Notes under the pieces: generated by a model
What the model was told of the DNA's origin: nothing
Database searches by the model: none
The model's input: the letters and a program-made list of their open reading frames with translations, nothing else
NCBI RefSeq assembly: GCF_014764505.1
Contig: NZ_JACXWX010000018.1
Coordinates: 50,414 to 114,413, forward strand
Reading direction: 5' to 3'
From: Phormidium tenue FACHB-886
Lineage (GTDB): Bacteria > Cyanobacteriota > Cyanobacteriia > Elainellales > Elainellaceae
Length of the DNA stretch: 64,000 bases
Shown: positions 44,562 through 53,250 of the stretch, piece after piece
Layout: every line of letters starts with the position of its first letter
Numbering within the stretch: position 1 is the first letter of the stretch
Program-made: the position numbers and the translations under genes

Positions 44562-45317
44562 ATGTCTTCGCCCATGTTTAAAGTAGATCTTCCCAAACGC
44601 TTCCAGTCCTTCGGGCAGTTTTTTAAGCGATGGCTGAGTCAGCGCTGGCGATTGCTATTGCTGCTGTTCCTGGGAGTTTATATTCCACTACAGGTTTTTA
44701 GCCTACTGGCGTTGGAAATTTGGCAGCATCAAGGAGGCTTGCAGTGGGATATCTCGATCATGAATGCCATTCATGCTGCTGCAGGCACCAAGCTGGATCT
44801 GTTTGCCAAAATCTTCACCCGCTTGGGAACGAGCTGGGGTGTATTTCCAGTATCGGCGTTGATTTCAGTAGTGCTGCTCGTATATAGACGGTGGCGATCG
44901 CTTACGTACTTCTTAATTACAGTTTTAGGCTGTGGGTTAATTAACCACAGCGCGAAAGTTTACTGGCATCGCGATCGCCCATCCCTGTGGGATTATCCAC
45001 CCTCGCATGGGTTCTCTTTCCCCAGTGGGCATGCTATGTCGAGTATGGGGTTTGTGGCAGCACTGATTATTTTGCTGTGGGGGACACGCTGGCGCTGGCT
45101 TGTTCTTGTGCTGGGCAGCGCCTTTGTGGTGACGATCGGCTGGACTCGCCTCTATCTGGGTGTTCACTACCCTAGCGATATTTTGGCAGGCTGGATGGCA
45201 GCGTTGGCCTGGGCGATCGGCGTCAGCTCGTTGGTACGACCCCACTTACAGCCTCCCAATCTGCTGAAGCCTGCCGAAGCGCCAGTCCCGGAAGATGAGC
45301 TAATTCCAGAAGCCTGA
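44562..45317 (+). CDS. PAP2-family membrane phosphatase
   Basis: A 251-residue membrane phosphatase with three catalytic motifs: KVYWHRDRPS (KX6RP type), PSGHAMSS and TRLYLGVHYPSD (SRX5HX3D type), plus five to six hydrophobic segments. Its start is 34 bp after the TauE/SafE stop, so co-transcription is likely. The substrate is not identifiable; the family dephosphorylates phosphatidic acid, undecaprenyl diphosphate or related lipids. Confidence 0.9.
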   Translation: MSSPMFKVDLPKRFQSFGQFFKRWLSQRWRLLLLLFLGVYIPLQVFSLLALEIWQHQGGLQWDISIMNAIHAAAGTKLDLFAKIFTRLGTSWGVFPVSALISVVLLVYRRWRSLTYFLITVLGCGLINHSAKVYWHRDRPSLWDYPPSHGFSFPSGHAMSSMGFVAALIILLWGTRWRWLVLVLGSAFVVTIGWTRLYLGVHYPSDILAGWMAALAWAIGVSSLVRPHLQPPNLLKPAEAPVPEDELIPEA

Positions 45318-45354
45318 TTTGTATGACTGGATGACGCTCCGCGCCTAGATCGAA

Positions 45355-45404
45355 ATTTTTTTGTGTAAAAGCCTCACTACGCGGGGCTTTTACACAAAAA
45401 CTTG
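45355..45404. terminator. Hairpin-repeat terminator after PAP2
   Basis: TTTTTGTGTAAAAGCC pairs with GGCTTTTACACAAAAA at 45385-45400. The flanks GACGCTCCGCGCCTAGATCG and TATGCGCGTAGCGCTAT resemble those around 28806-28846. Confidence 0.75.
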
Positions 45405-45525
45405 TCCTGCTGTATGCGCGTAGCGCTATATCATTCAATCTTGCTAGTCGTCGTACAGGCAGAAGATTTTTGTGGGTGCAGAACGCTCACAAAAATTTTC
45501 TGGCCGCTGACCCCTGCAAATTCTG

Positions 45526-45957
45526 CTAATCAATCATGATCGTGTTGAGGGATTCTAGGGGAACCGTGAAGACATAGTAGATTACGCCTGCTGCCAGCAA
45601 CAAAATGGCAAGGCTGGAGAGCAGCACCCAACGATCGCCCGGTTCATAGGTGTCATCGTCAATATCGTAGCGGACGGCGAAATAGTGCTGGGTGGAGAAC
45701 AGCACCATCAGCAGCCCAACGATCGAAAAGGCTAAGCCCAGCTTCCAGCCTGCACCGGGCGGCTGTGGAGCCATCGGCGGGCGCAGCAGCCGTAGCCGGA
45801 CGATCAGCACCCCAAATCCCATCAGGGCAATGGCGCTGCGCATCCAGGCAAGGTAGGTGCGCTCATTGGCTAGGTGATCGCGGACTCGATCGGCACTGCG
45901 TTTTTTGGGTTTTTCGTTCTCGTTTGTGGCGGCGGTGCGCTTAGAGAATAGCTGCAT
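45526..45957 (-). CDS. YidH/DUF202 family membrane protein
   Basis: A 143-residue inner-membrane protein with three helices and the DUF202 core RDHLANERTYLAWMRSAIALMGFG, with RxRxLR following. The N-terminus is basic and Lys/Arg-rich. Function unknown. It stands alone between two terminator hairpins. ATG 45957 gives MQLFSKRTAATNENEK. Confidence 0.88.
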   Translation of the reverse strand: MQLFSKRTAATNENEKPKKRSADRVRDHLANERTYLAWMRSAIALMGFGVLIVRLRLLRPPMAPQPPGAGWKLGLAFSIVGLLMVLFSTQHYFAVRYDIDDDTYEPGDRWVLLSSLAILLLAAGVIYYVFTVPLESLNTIMID

Positions 45958-46354
45958 CTAGGTTTAGATTTTAAAGGTAGTGAGTAAGTACGCTTATCTA
46001 TACCGCTCATCTATATACGGATGAATGCTGACGATCGCCATCTGTATTTCAAAACCCCTGTTCTCAAGTCGGGTTTCAATGGTGTTGATCCTCTGCTTAT
46101 TTATAATATCGCTTCAGGAATCCAAATCTTGTAGCTTTTTGCACTTCTGTTTAAATCCGTAAGCAGTGCATTTCTGGTGTTTAAGGAATTACAAATATAG
46201 CTGCGGCCATTATGCTTAAGACGCCTCTTGAGCACACTTCGCGCACCCAAAAAATTTTCCTGCCCTAACCCGAAATTCATCTTTGTAAAAAACCCCGCTT
46301 AGCGGGGTTTTTTACAAAGATGAACGTAATCGAGGTGCGTAGTGCCCTATAGCC
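45958..46354. other. Gap holding a long perfect hairpin
   Basis: Arms of 24 bp (46276-46299 and 46301-46324) separated by a single T include ACCCCGCT/AGCGGGGT at the tip. They lie beyond the 3' end of the minus-strand gene at 46355 and near the start of the DUF202 gene, and may terminate transcripts. The rest of the gap is AT-rich without a gene. The flank GTGCGTAGTGCCCTATAG matches the hairpin-repeat family. Confidence 0.7.
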
Positions 46355-46990
46355 TTAATCTTCGATCGGTGCGTTAGGCGCTTGGGCGTCGATCTCGGTT
46401 TGAGACAGGCTAGGAATTGTCCAGGTTCCTTCTCCGGCTTTCAGCACCTTAGCAGGCGGAACATTCAGCTCTACTGCGCCCGTGTCAGGATTGGTGGTTG
46501 CCAGAAGTTGGGTGCCCGCAACCAGCTTGGCTACCAGTGGCTCAGTTAATCCCTCTTCATCCAAGCCTGCTACTTTAACGCCAGTTGGCAGCAGTACGCC
46601 ATCGCAATTCCAGTCGTCGTCGGTTTCTGCACCTGTGGGCAGATAATACAGAGTGCTTTGGTCAGAAGAGAAGGCTGCTTTCTTCAACGGTTTATGGGCG
46701 TATACCCCTAGTGTTTTGCCAGTTTCGTTGCGGCATTGACCCCAGTCGGCAGCCGTTTCCAGAATGTATTTCTGAAGCTGCAATTCGCCAATTTTCTGTT
46801 GCAGTTCACCGGCATCATAGCCTGCCTGCTTCGGGGCTGCCTTAGCCTGCAGCAGACTTGTTAGCGTTTGGGTGACTTCAGTATATTCAGGGCTTTGGGT
46901 GAGGTTGGGTGGGTCTGCCCAAGTCGGTTGAGCGATCGCCAAATTTACCAAAAATACCAAAGCAACTAGGGCGGCTTGCAAAAGTTTCAT
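46355..46990 (-). CDS. Secreted protein of unknown function
   Basis: A 211-residue protein with signal peptide MKLLQAALVALVFLVNLAIA then QPTWA. The mature part has a helical N-terminal region (YTEVTQTLTSLLQAKAAPK) and beta-rich C-terminal half, with two Cys (WGQCRNETG, DDDWNCDGVLLPTGV) that could form a disulfide. No family is recognised. It precedes no co-oriented close neighbour; a cadD-like gene lies 230 bp away on the same strand upstream. Confidence 0.75.
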   Translation of the reverse strand: MKLLQAALVALVFLVNLAIAQPTWADPPNLTQSPEYTEVTQTLTSLLQAKAAPKQAGYDAGELQQKIGELQLQKYILETAADWGQCRNETGKTLGVYAHKPLKKAAFSSDQSTLYYLPTGAETDDDWNCDGVLLPTGVKVAGLDEEGLTEPLVAKLVAGTQLLATTNPDTGAVELNVPPAKVLKAGEGTWTIPSLSQTEIDAQAPNAPIED

Positions 46991-47220
46991 GAGTCTTCTC
47001 CTTCAGAATGATTCTAATTCAGCAAATTGAAGTGACGGAAACACAGGTTAAAGATACCTAAGCAGTGGGGCAGCCAGCTGTCGGCATACCACCAAACTTT
47101 AAGTGCCATCAGATATGTAATTGGCATCACAGCGAGAATTACAGCGTGACTACTACTCGATCAGGCTAGATAAACTGAGTCTTTTTTCTCGCTGGCTGGT
47201 CGCACACTGTTTGCAATCAG

Positions 47221-47928
47221 CTAATCTTTCATCTCAAGAGGCTGCATCAAATTGCGGCTAATCGTTATCACACAGCAACAGCAGGCAATCAGCGTTAGCA
47301 GCAGCAATCCGCGATCTTCTAATGTATGGCTCTCGATCAAGATCATTGTGCCTAAGCCAATCAACACAAAGGGCGCAAACTGGTTGCCATATCGCGTTAA
47401 AGCATGGGCGATCGCCGGCACCTGAGTGAGCCGGTAAGCCGCATAGCACCACACCCCCACCAGCGAAAAGAACACACCCAGCACCACCGCTAAACTCTCC
47501 CAGGTGCAGCTAGCGAACAGCGGCACATAAATTCCCACATTATCTCCACCGTTGGCAAACGTGACCGCCGCTACACCATAGGTTTGGGGCGAGAGCAATC
47601 CTCCCAGAGGGGAGGCAGGTGGGTTTGGCTCGTCAGCTTCGTCAGCTTCTGCTTCCTCCCGGCTCAGCAACCGATTAACCCCAATGGCGATCGGCACAAT
47701 GCCTAACATGCCAATCCAGGTTTCTGGCAGGAAGAGGCTGCCGAAGAATCCAGGCAAGCTAGCCAATACTAAAGTCGCAAAGCCCAGATATTGCCCCATG
47801 ACGATATGGCGACGACGAAACATCGCATCAGCTTGAGAAAAGAACAGCAGCAAGATGATGATGTCGTCTAGGTTAGTGGCAGTGAAGGCAGTGATGCCGG
47901 TGGAGAGGGATGTGAGGAAGTGCGGCAT
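47221..47928 (-). CDS. CadD-family cadmium-resistance-like transporter
   Basis: A 235-residue permease with six hydrophobic segments and the CadD/DUF475-like features FTATNLDDIIILLLFFSQAD and TFANGGDNVGIYVPLFAS, both containing the conserved acidic D-D/GDN metal or cation motifs. Members export Cd2+ or quaternary ammonium compounds. An acidic loop (EEAEADEADEP) lies in the middle. Export of a divalent cation or small organic cation is family-based inference. Confidence 0.83.
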   Translation of the reverse strand: MPHFLTSLSTGITAFTATNLDDIIILLLFFSQADAMFRRRHIVMGQYLGFATLVLASLPGFFGSLFLPETWIGMLGIVPIAIGVNRLLSREEAEADEADEPNPPASPLGGLLSPQTYGVAAVTFANGGDNVGIYVPLFASCTWESLAVVLGVFFSLVGVWCYAAYRLTQVPAIAHALTRYGNQFAPFVLIGLGTMILIESHTLEDRGLLLLTLIACCCCVITISRNLMQPLEMKD

Positions 47929-48058
47929 GGGAAAGGAGATGCAAAAAGGGCAAAGATTTATTGCGGAGAGTTGGGATCAAGCGGGAGTAGAGGATGCAAA
48001 GATCAAGAGCGAAAGATGAATGAGCTCAAGCGTTCGATTGCTCGTCATTTCTCAGGGC

Positions 48059-49504
48059 TCACTTTGTGTTGAAGCTAAGATGGATCGCTTCAATTTCACG
48101 CTGCATTCTACGGACAATCTTGGGCGATCGCATTCTTTGGACGATGAACCAGCCGCAGCCCAGCCCTAAATAAAGCAGAAACAGATAGGGGAAGGTGTTG
48201 TAGGGTGCTTCGGGAACCGGGAAGAGAGTGCTACCCGGAATGCCAACTGTACCCAGAATTGGAATCATCATGAACCCGGTGCCCAGTACTGAGAAGACAA
48301 TATCCATCGGGCGGAGTTTGCCCAAGCGATACAGATAGACAGGAGCAGCGATCGACACCAGGATATAGACCAGCAAGAAGCCATAGGTGCAGATCGTTCC
48401 CAGGTAGCCCATACTCTCGAAGGGCTGGATACCGAAAACATTCATCACCGCAGGAACAAGGAACATAACGGCTGAGGAGAGCGCGATCGCTGTGTGCGGA
48501 GTCAGGTTGGTATCATGCGCTGCCCCCAATGACTCATGCAGCAGCCCGTGACGCGCCATCATGAAAAACACTCTTGCAGCAGGATTAATGCAAGCCAGGA
48601 TGCAGGCGAAGAAGCTTAGTAGTGCGCCGAGGCTAATTAGCGTTCCTAAGAAACCAACGCCAGCCTGGTTTGCCAAAAAGCTTAGGGGTTCCTCGCTCTT
48701 CGCTAGATCAGCAGATGTGCCGCTAAAGCCTAACACCTCAATGTATGCCATAACGATGAAGAAAAGCCCAGCTTGGATCGTGCTTTGCATCACGGCTTTG
48801 GGGATTGACTTCAGCGGCTTTTGGGCTTCGTCTCCCAGGGAGGTGGCGCTCTCAAACCCAGAAAAACCAAATACAACCAGCACCACACCCATCGCGATGC
48901 CGCCCGGCGTTGTATTGTGCAGCGCTAGCTGAGAGAAATCGATCGCAAAGCCCTTCTGTGCCCAGATGATAGCGCCCAGCAAGGCGATCGAGGCGATCGA
49001 CACGCCTTCTAGCCACAGCATTGCTTTTGCTGAAAGTTGAATATCTTTGTAGGCAGCGTACCAAGCAATGCCAGTCCCCAGGATGAACAGGGTCAGGATA
49101 TGCGTGTGAATGCCGAGGTGATGCAGCAGTTCTTGCCCAAAGTTGGCAAAGCCGCACAGCACTGCCATCCCTGTAAACAGATAGGCGAGAATTAGTCCCC
49201 AAGCGCACATGACACCCGCTGTAGGTCCTAGCCCTTTGGCAATGTAGGTGTACAGCGAACCGGGCGAAGCGGAACGACGGGCAAATTGATTGATGTTGAT
49301 GCTAACAAAAACCAGCCCAATTAAGCCGATCAAAAAGCTGAGCCAGGTTCCATTTCCTGAGAGGGCGAAGATTAAGCCCAGGTTGGCAGCTGGTGTAGTG
49401 GTTGGGGCAATCACAGCGATCGACTGTGCAATCACTTCCCCATAAGAAAGGCATTCGCGCTTGAGTCCATGTTTACTTGGATTGATTGGAAGTTCAGCAG
49501 TCAT
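48059..49504 (-). CDS. APC superfamily amino-acid permease
   Basis: About 481 residues from ATG 49504 (MTAELPINPSKHGLKRECLS); an ATG at 49615 would add 37 unrelated residues. It has about 12 transmembrane helices and the APC motifs GEVIAQSIAVIAPTTTPAAN, SPGSLYTYIAKGLGPTAG and FSGFESATSLGDEAQKPLKS. It is a proton- or sodium-coupled amino-acid or polyamine importer. It is divergent from a LysR gene, 577 bp away, which may regulate it; three direct repeats lie in the shared region. Confidence 0.87.
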   Translation of the reverse strand: MTAELPINPSKHGLKRECLSYGEVIAQSIAVIAPTTTPAANLGLIFALSGNGTWLSFLIGLIGLVFVSININQFARRSASPGSLYTYIAKGLGPTAGVMCAWGLILAYLFTGMAVLCGFANFGQELLHHLGIHTHILTLFILGTGIAWYAAYKDIQLSAKAMLWLEGVSIASIALLGAIIWAQKGFAIDFSQLALHNTTPGGIAMGVVLVVFGFSGFESATSLGDEAQKPLKSIPKAVMQSTIQAGLFFIVMAYIEVLGFSGTSADLAKSEEPLSFLANQAGVGFLGTLISLGALLSFFACILACINPAARVFFMMARHGLLHESLGAAHDTNLTPHTAIALSSAVMFLVPAVMNVFGIQPFESMGYLGTICTYGFLLVYILVSIAAPVYLYRLGKLRPMDIVFSVLGTGFMMIPILGTVGIPGSTLFPVPEAPYNTFPYLFLLYLGLGCGWFIVQRMRSPKIVRRMQREIEAIHLSFNTK

Positions 49505-50081
49505 TGAGAAGATCCTTAGCAAATGAGCAGCCAATTTACGGGAATGAACCCAACCGAAATTGGAAAAGGGGAAGAGTGAAAGAGTGAAGTCGTTATCGAT
49601 TCGATGTTTGCCCAACCCTCAGTCTCAATTTAATGACTGATATTGATAGGAGCAAATACTCTTTTTTGTTAAAACGATAAACAAAATTAATTGATGAATC
49701 AATGATGGGGGAACAAATGCAGAATTTACCTCAGTGAATCCAGCACAATGATTGCTCGCAATACAGTCCTTATATGTACAATTTCCCGATCAGAAAACTG
49801 GAGAATATCAGATTGCTTCCTGATTGATTGGCTAAAAGGATTGCAGCGACCTGATCCCCGCTTGTCTAATTTGCCGATGCGAAAATCGGAGAATCCTTAA
49901 AATTTTCTAGTTGAGCTGAAGGAAGCAACAGGGGTGCTCTTTGTCGCTATTGTTGATGGGAAAACTGGAGAATCTAACGATTTATTTGATATAAATCAAT
50001 GGAGTCATGCAAATCAGCCCGAACTTATGAGGGTTTCGTGACAAAGATGATACGCACTGTTGAGGAATATGACAAACCCCA
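49505..50081. promoter_or_regulatory. Divergent APC/LysR region with three direct repeats
   Basis: Repeats of GATnnGAAAA(C/T)(T/C)GGAGAAT start at 49788, 49876 and 49955, spaced 88 and 79 bp (about eight helical turns each). They may be LysR-protein or other activator sites. The remaining sequence is AT-rich and non-coding. Confidence 0.6.
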
Positions 50082-50999
50082 ATGACGCTTGAACAACTGC
50101 GAATTTTCCTGGCGGTTGCAGACCATCTGCACTTTACCCGCGCTGCTGAAGAGCTTTATATTACACAGCCTGCAGTGAGTGCAGCAATCCACAGCTTAGA
50201 AGAAGAGTATGGCGTAAAGTTATTCCACCGGGTGGGACGGCGGATTGAAATTGCGGATGCAGGCAAGCTGCTGCAGGTGGAAGCGCAAAGAATTTTGGAG
50301 CAAGTAGCGCTGACCGAGCGGGGACTGCGAGAGCTAAACAACTTGCAGCGCGGCGAACTGCGTGTGGGATCGAGCTTGACGATCGGCAACTATTGGCTTC
50401 CTGAAAAGATTAGCCAGTTCAAGCAGCAGTATCCAGGTATCACGGTTAACTGTACCCTTGCCAATGCCGAAGAAATCTGTACCGGAACTGCCACCGGGCT
50501 GTTTGATATTGGCTTGGTGACGGGTGAGGTGAAGCCTGCCCTCCGGCAAACGTTAGAACAAACCGTGGTGGGCAGCGATCGCCTGCAGATCGTAGTCGGT
50601 AAATCGCATCCCTGGTTTGAGCGGGTAAAAATTCCGTTGGAGGAGCTAACCCACACCGCCTGGGTGATGCGGGAGTCGGGATCAGGGGCGCAGCAAATGC
50701 TGGAGCAAGCGTTACACAACTGGGGCATTCCCGTTGATCAGTTAGAGGTGGTGCTGGTGTTGAGCAGCAGCGAGATGGTGAAAGCCGTGGTGGAGAGTGG
50801 AGTTGGTGCAGCGGCGATCCCAGAGTTAATGGTGAAGAAGGAATTGAAGCTGGCAACGCTGCGGGCAGTCCAGGTGCTGGACACACGCACTGGATCGAGC
50901 AAACCTCTAGATATTGTGCAGCCTGTCTTAAAGCTGAAGCACCATGAGCGTTTTCAGACGCGAGTGGCGATTGCGTTTGAGCAGATGCTCATGGGTTAA
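50082..50999 (+). CDS. LysR-family transcriptional regulator
   Basis: A 305-residue LTTR. The N-terminal winged HTH has LRIFLAVADHLHFTRAAEEL and ITQPAVSAAIHSLEEEYGVK, and the effector domain starts near 90 (GELRVGSSLTIGNYWLPEKI). It has a single open frame with ATG 50082. LTTRs often sit beside the genes they control, so the amino-acid permease or sulfur genes are candidates; CysB or CbbR identity cannot be told from sequence. Confidence 0.92.
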   Translation: MTLEQLRIFLAVADHLHFTRAAEELYITQPAVSAAIHSLEEEYGVKLFHRVGRRIEIADAGKLLQVEAQRILEQVALTERGLRELNNLQRGELRVGSSLTIGNYWLPEKISQFKQQYPGITVNCTLANAEEICTGTATGLFDIGLVTGEVKPALRQTLEQTVVGSDRLQIVVGKSHPWFERVKIPLEELTHTAWVMRESGSGAQQMLEQALHNWGIPVDQLEVVLVLSSSEMVKAVVESGVGAAAIPELMVKKELKLATLRAVQVLDTRTGSSKPLDIVQPVLKLKHHERFQTRVAIAFEQMLMG

Positions 51000-51000
51000 G

Positions 51001-51030
51001 GTACTGTCTGCTCGCCTGAGCAGACAGTAC
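51001..51030. terminator. Bidirectional terminator between LysR and SPFH genes
   Basis: Perfect 13-bp arms GTACTGTCTGCTC and GAGCAGACAGTAC with loop GCCT, exactly between the two convergent stops. Confidence 0.75.
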
Positions 51031-51036
51031 AGCCGT

Positions 51037-51882
51037 TCAGCGATTCGCAGTCATCAAATCCTCTAGCTCCATATCAAATAGCGTAGAGCCTGCTCCTCCG
51101 GTGATGAGCGGAAACTTGCCATCCCACCGATCGATCGCTTGTCTGCGTAGAATGTCTGGCGTTAGCGTTTCCCGAATCAAACGATGCGCTTCGGCTTCGC
51201 CCTTGGCTAGGTTAACTTTGACTTCGGCTTCGCGGATCGCCTTCTGCACCATGAATCCGGCCCGTTTGGCTTCCTGTTCGGCAATTTGTTTTGCCTCCAC
51301 CGCATCGCTAAAGCGATCGGAGAATTGTACCTGTACCAAAGCAATATCATCGATTGCAATGTGATAAGCCCTTAGCCGAGCCAGCAAAAGCTGATCGATC
51401 TCAGCTTTGGCGGCTTCTCGCTGGGTAATCATTTCTTCAGCCGTATATTTTGCAGTGACTGCCTTCAGGATTTCTTCGAGGGCTGGATTAATAATTCGAT
51501 CGATCACTGCCTGCCGATCGCCAATCTCCTGAAACAGCAAATTCGCTTCAGTGGGGATAATGTGCCAGTTCAGCGCCACATCTGCATAGACATCCTGCAG
51601 ATCTTTAGAAGAGGCTTCTGACGAAAGCTCCTGTTTCTGAATGCGAATACTCAGCTTTTCAACCGTATTCACCAACGGAATAATGAAGTGAATTCCTTCT
51701 GACAAAATTTTGTCCTGCACTTCGCCAAACCGCATCAACACGCCTCGTTCACCCGCGCCCACAATGGCGAAGAAGCTAGAGATAATTGCCAGAATCAACA
51801 GCGCCAGCACAACGCGACTGGCAATGAAGAGATCGCTGCTGGATTTCTGCGTTGACTTCGGCTGACTCAGTTTGGCATCCAT
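51037..51882 (-). CDS. SPFH/prohibitin-family membrane protein
   Basis: A 281-residue protein with one N-terminal transmembrane helix (VVLALLILAIISSFFAIVGA), then a prohibitin-like SPFH domain: GERGVLMRFGEVQDKILSEG, IRIQKQELSSEASSKDLQDV, and a coiled-coil helix (QIAEQEAKRAGFMVQKAIRE). Such proteins oligomerise at membranes and may protect or organise protein complexes. It is divergent from the Crp-family gene across 251 bp containing an operator-like site. Its link to sulfur metabolism is by position only. Confidence 0.9.
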   Translation of the reverse strand: MDAKLSQPKSTQKSSSDLFIASRVVLALLILAIISSFFAIVGAGERGVLMRFGEVQDKILSEGIHFIIPLVNTVEKLSIRIQKQELSSEASSKDLQDVYADVALNWHIIPTEANLLFQEIGDRQAVIDRIINPALEEILKAVTAKYTAEEMITQREAAKAEIDQLLLARLRAYHIAIDDIALVQVQFSDRFSDAVEAKQIAEQEAKRAGFMVQKAIREAEVKVNLAKGEAEAHRLIRETLTPDILRRQAIDRWDGKFPLITGGAGSTLFDMELEDLMTANR

Positions 51883-52016
51883 GTCTGGACTTTCAGTATG
51901 GCGATCGCCCTTGCTTCACTCAAACACGATACTGCAAATTGTAGGCTCTCTTCGCCTGTCTAAAGCAATTGATCAGGGCTTGCCTTTCAGGGATGACCAT
52001 GTTAGTCTTCTGAAAT

Positions 52017-52050
52017 AAAATACGAAAACCCTATCGATATACCGTATTTA
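52017..52050. promoter_or_regulatory. Sulfur-operator copy upstream of the cysR-like gene
   Basis: AAAATACGAAA (52017-52027), N12, TACCGTATTTA (52040-52050). The right arm is nearly perfect and the N12 spacing matches the copy before ssuD. It may control both divergent genes. Confidence 0.7.
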
Positions 52051-52133
52051 CTTTAATTACTCTCTGGTTGGACTGGTTCGGCTAGAGAACTTTCTCCTTA
52101 CCTGCTGCTTACACTGCTCATTTCGTTTCAACT

Positions 52134-52721
52134 ATGGTTGTCTCCCCTTTAGTTAGCGCTCAACTTCCGCAGCGACATCTGCGCTCTTTTGCAGCCCGCA
52201 CTGCCCTACCGACCAATCCTAATCACCTGTGGCAAATTCAATCTGGGTTTGTGCGAACTTTGACTTGGCTAGAAGACGGAACGAATGTGGCATTGGGTAT
52301 TTGGGGCGAGGGAGATGTGGTGGGCGCACCTTTCTCTAAGGCAAATCCATTTCAAATTGAATGTATCACCAAGGTAGAGGCGATCATGCTCCCCTTCTCG
52401 GAGCTGCAGAATGCTCCAGAGGTTCTACTGATGCACCTCCATCAGGCGGAGGCGCTGATGCAAATTCATAGCCATAAGCGAATAGATATGGCGTTGCTGA
52501 AATTTTTGCAGTGGCTTGCAGAACGATTTGGGCAAGATGTAGAGAATGGGCGCTTACTTAACTTGCGCTTAACGCATCAAGATATTGCTGAAGCGATCGG
52601 CACTACAAGGGTGACGGTAACGCGCATCCTTAACCAGCTAGAACGGCAAGGATTGCTGGAGTGCCTTTCTTTACAGCGGATTGTCTTGCATGAGCAAGAG
52701 TATTGGCACTACGAGATTTAA
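52134..52721 (+). CDS. cysR: Crp/Fnr-family regulator, CysR-like
   Basis: A 195-residue regulator with an N-terminal cyclic-nucleotide-type beta-barrel (ALGIWGEGDVVGAPF) and a C-terminal HTH (TQDIAEAIGTTRVTVTRILN is close to HQDIAEAIGTTRVTVTRILN in the sequence). No Cys ligands of FNR type are visible. Cyanobacterial CysR, known in sulfate-permease regions, is of this family. Location between the cys and ssu genes supports that assignment, but it is not proven. ATG 52134 gives MVVSPLVSAQLPQRH. A terminator follows at 52830. Confidence 0.75.
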   Translation: MVVSPLVSAQLPQRHLRSFAARTALPTNPNHLWQIQSGFVRTLTWLEDGTNVALGIWGEGDVVGAPFSKANPFQIECITKVEAIMLPFSELQNAPEVLLMHLHQAEALMQIHSHKRIDMALLKFLQWLAERFGQDVENGRLLNLRLTHQDIAEAIGTTRVTVTRILNQLERQGLLECLSLQRIVLHEQEYWHYEI

Positions 52722-52829
52722 TGGACTGGCGATCGTCCTAGTTACTCTTGAACTAAATCAAATTGCACCTGTTTATGCATAAATATCAAGTAAAGTTATA
52801 AAGTTTGAGCTGCCGAAAACAGAGGTCAA

Positions 52830-52857
52830 GAGGCGTTTTGCAGAGCGCCTCTTTTTT
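52830..52857 (+). terminator. Terminator after the cysR-like gene
   Basis: GAGGCG (52830-52835) pairs with CGCCTC (52846-52851), followed by a run of T. Confidence 0.8.
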
Positions 52858-53250
52858 AACGAGAAAGATTTCAGTAACAGCTGAAAGCGCTCTAACTAGC
52901 GATTCTAACTAGCAATGCTGATTTACCAACTCCTAAAAAGTTTGCTTTCTTTCTGAGGTTATGGGATAGTCCTATTTATGAAAATACGGTAACTTGATCG
53001 ATCTACCGTATTTTTGTATGATGAATGTTCGAGAGGGAGCCAAGCTAAAGATTTGTAGCTAGGATTCTTGTCGCCAAGTTGGAAAGTCAGATCAGCCCCC
53101 TAATTTGGTGTAGAAGCTTGCTGAGCTGCAAGAGCTTTTCTACAGTTCCAAACCGTATTTTTTGCTTATCCCCGTTTTGCTGGCGCAAAAGATAAGGTTG
53201 CTCGATGAACGTCACGCGGCACTGGCAATTTTAAGGAGTTGGAATTCTGC
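52858..53250. promoter_or_regulatory. ssu promoter region with a perfect sulfur operator
   Basis: Perfect 11-bp arms AAAATACGGTA (52981-52991) and TACCGTATTTT (53004-53014) with a 12-bp centre ACTTGATCGATC. This is the best copy of the operator. A lone half-site AACCGTATTTT lies at 53151-53161. AAGGAG at 53233-53238 is upstream of the ssuD ATG. No gene-like ORF is seen in the gap. Confidence 0.85.
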
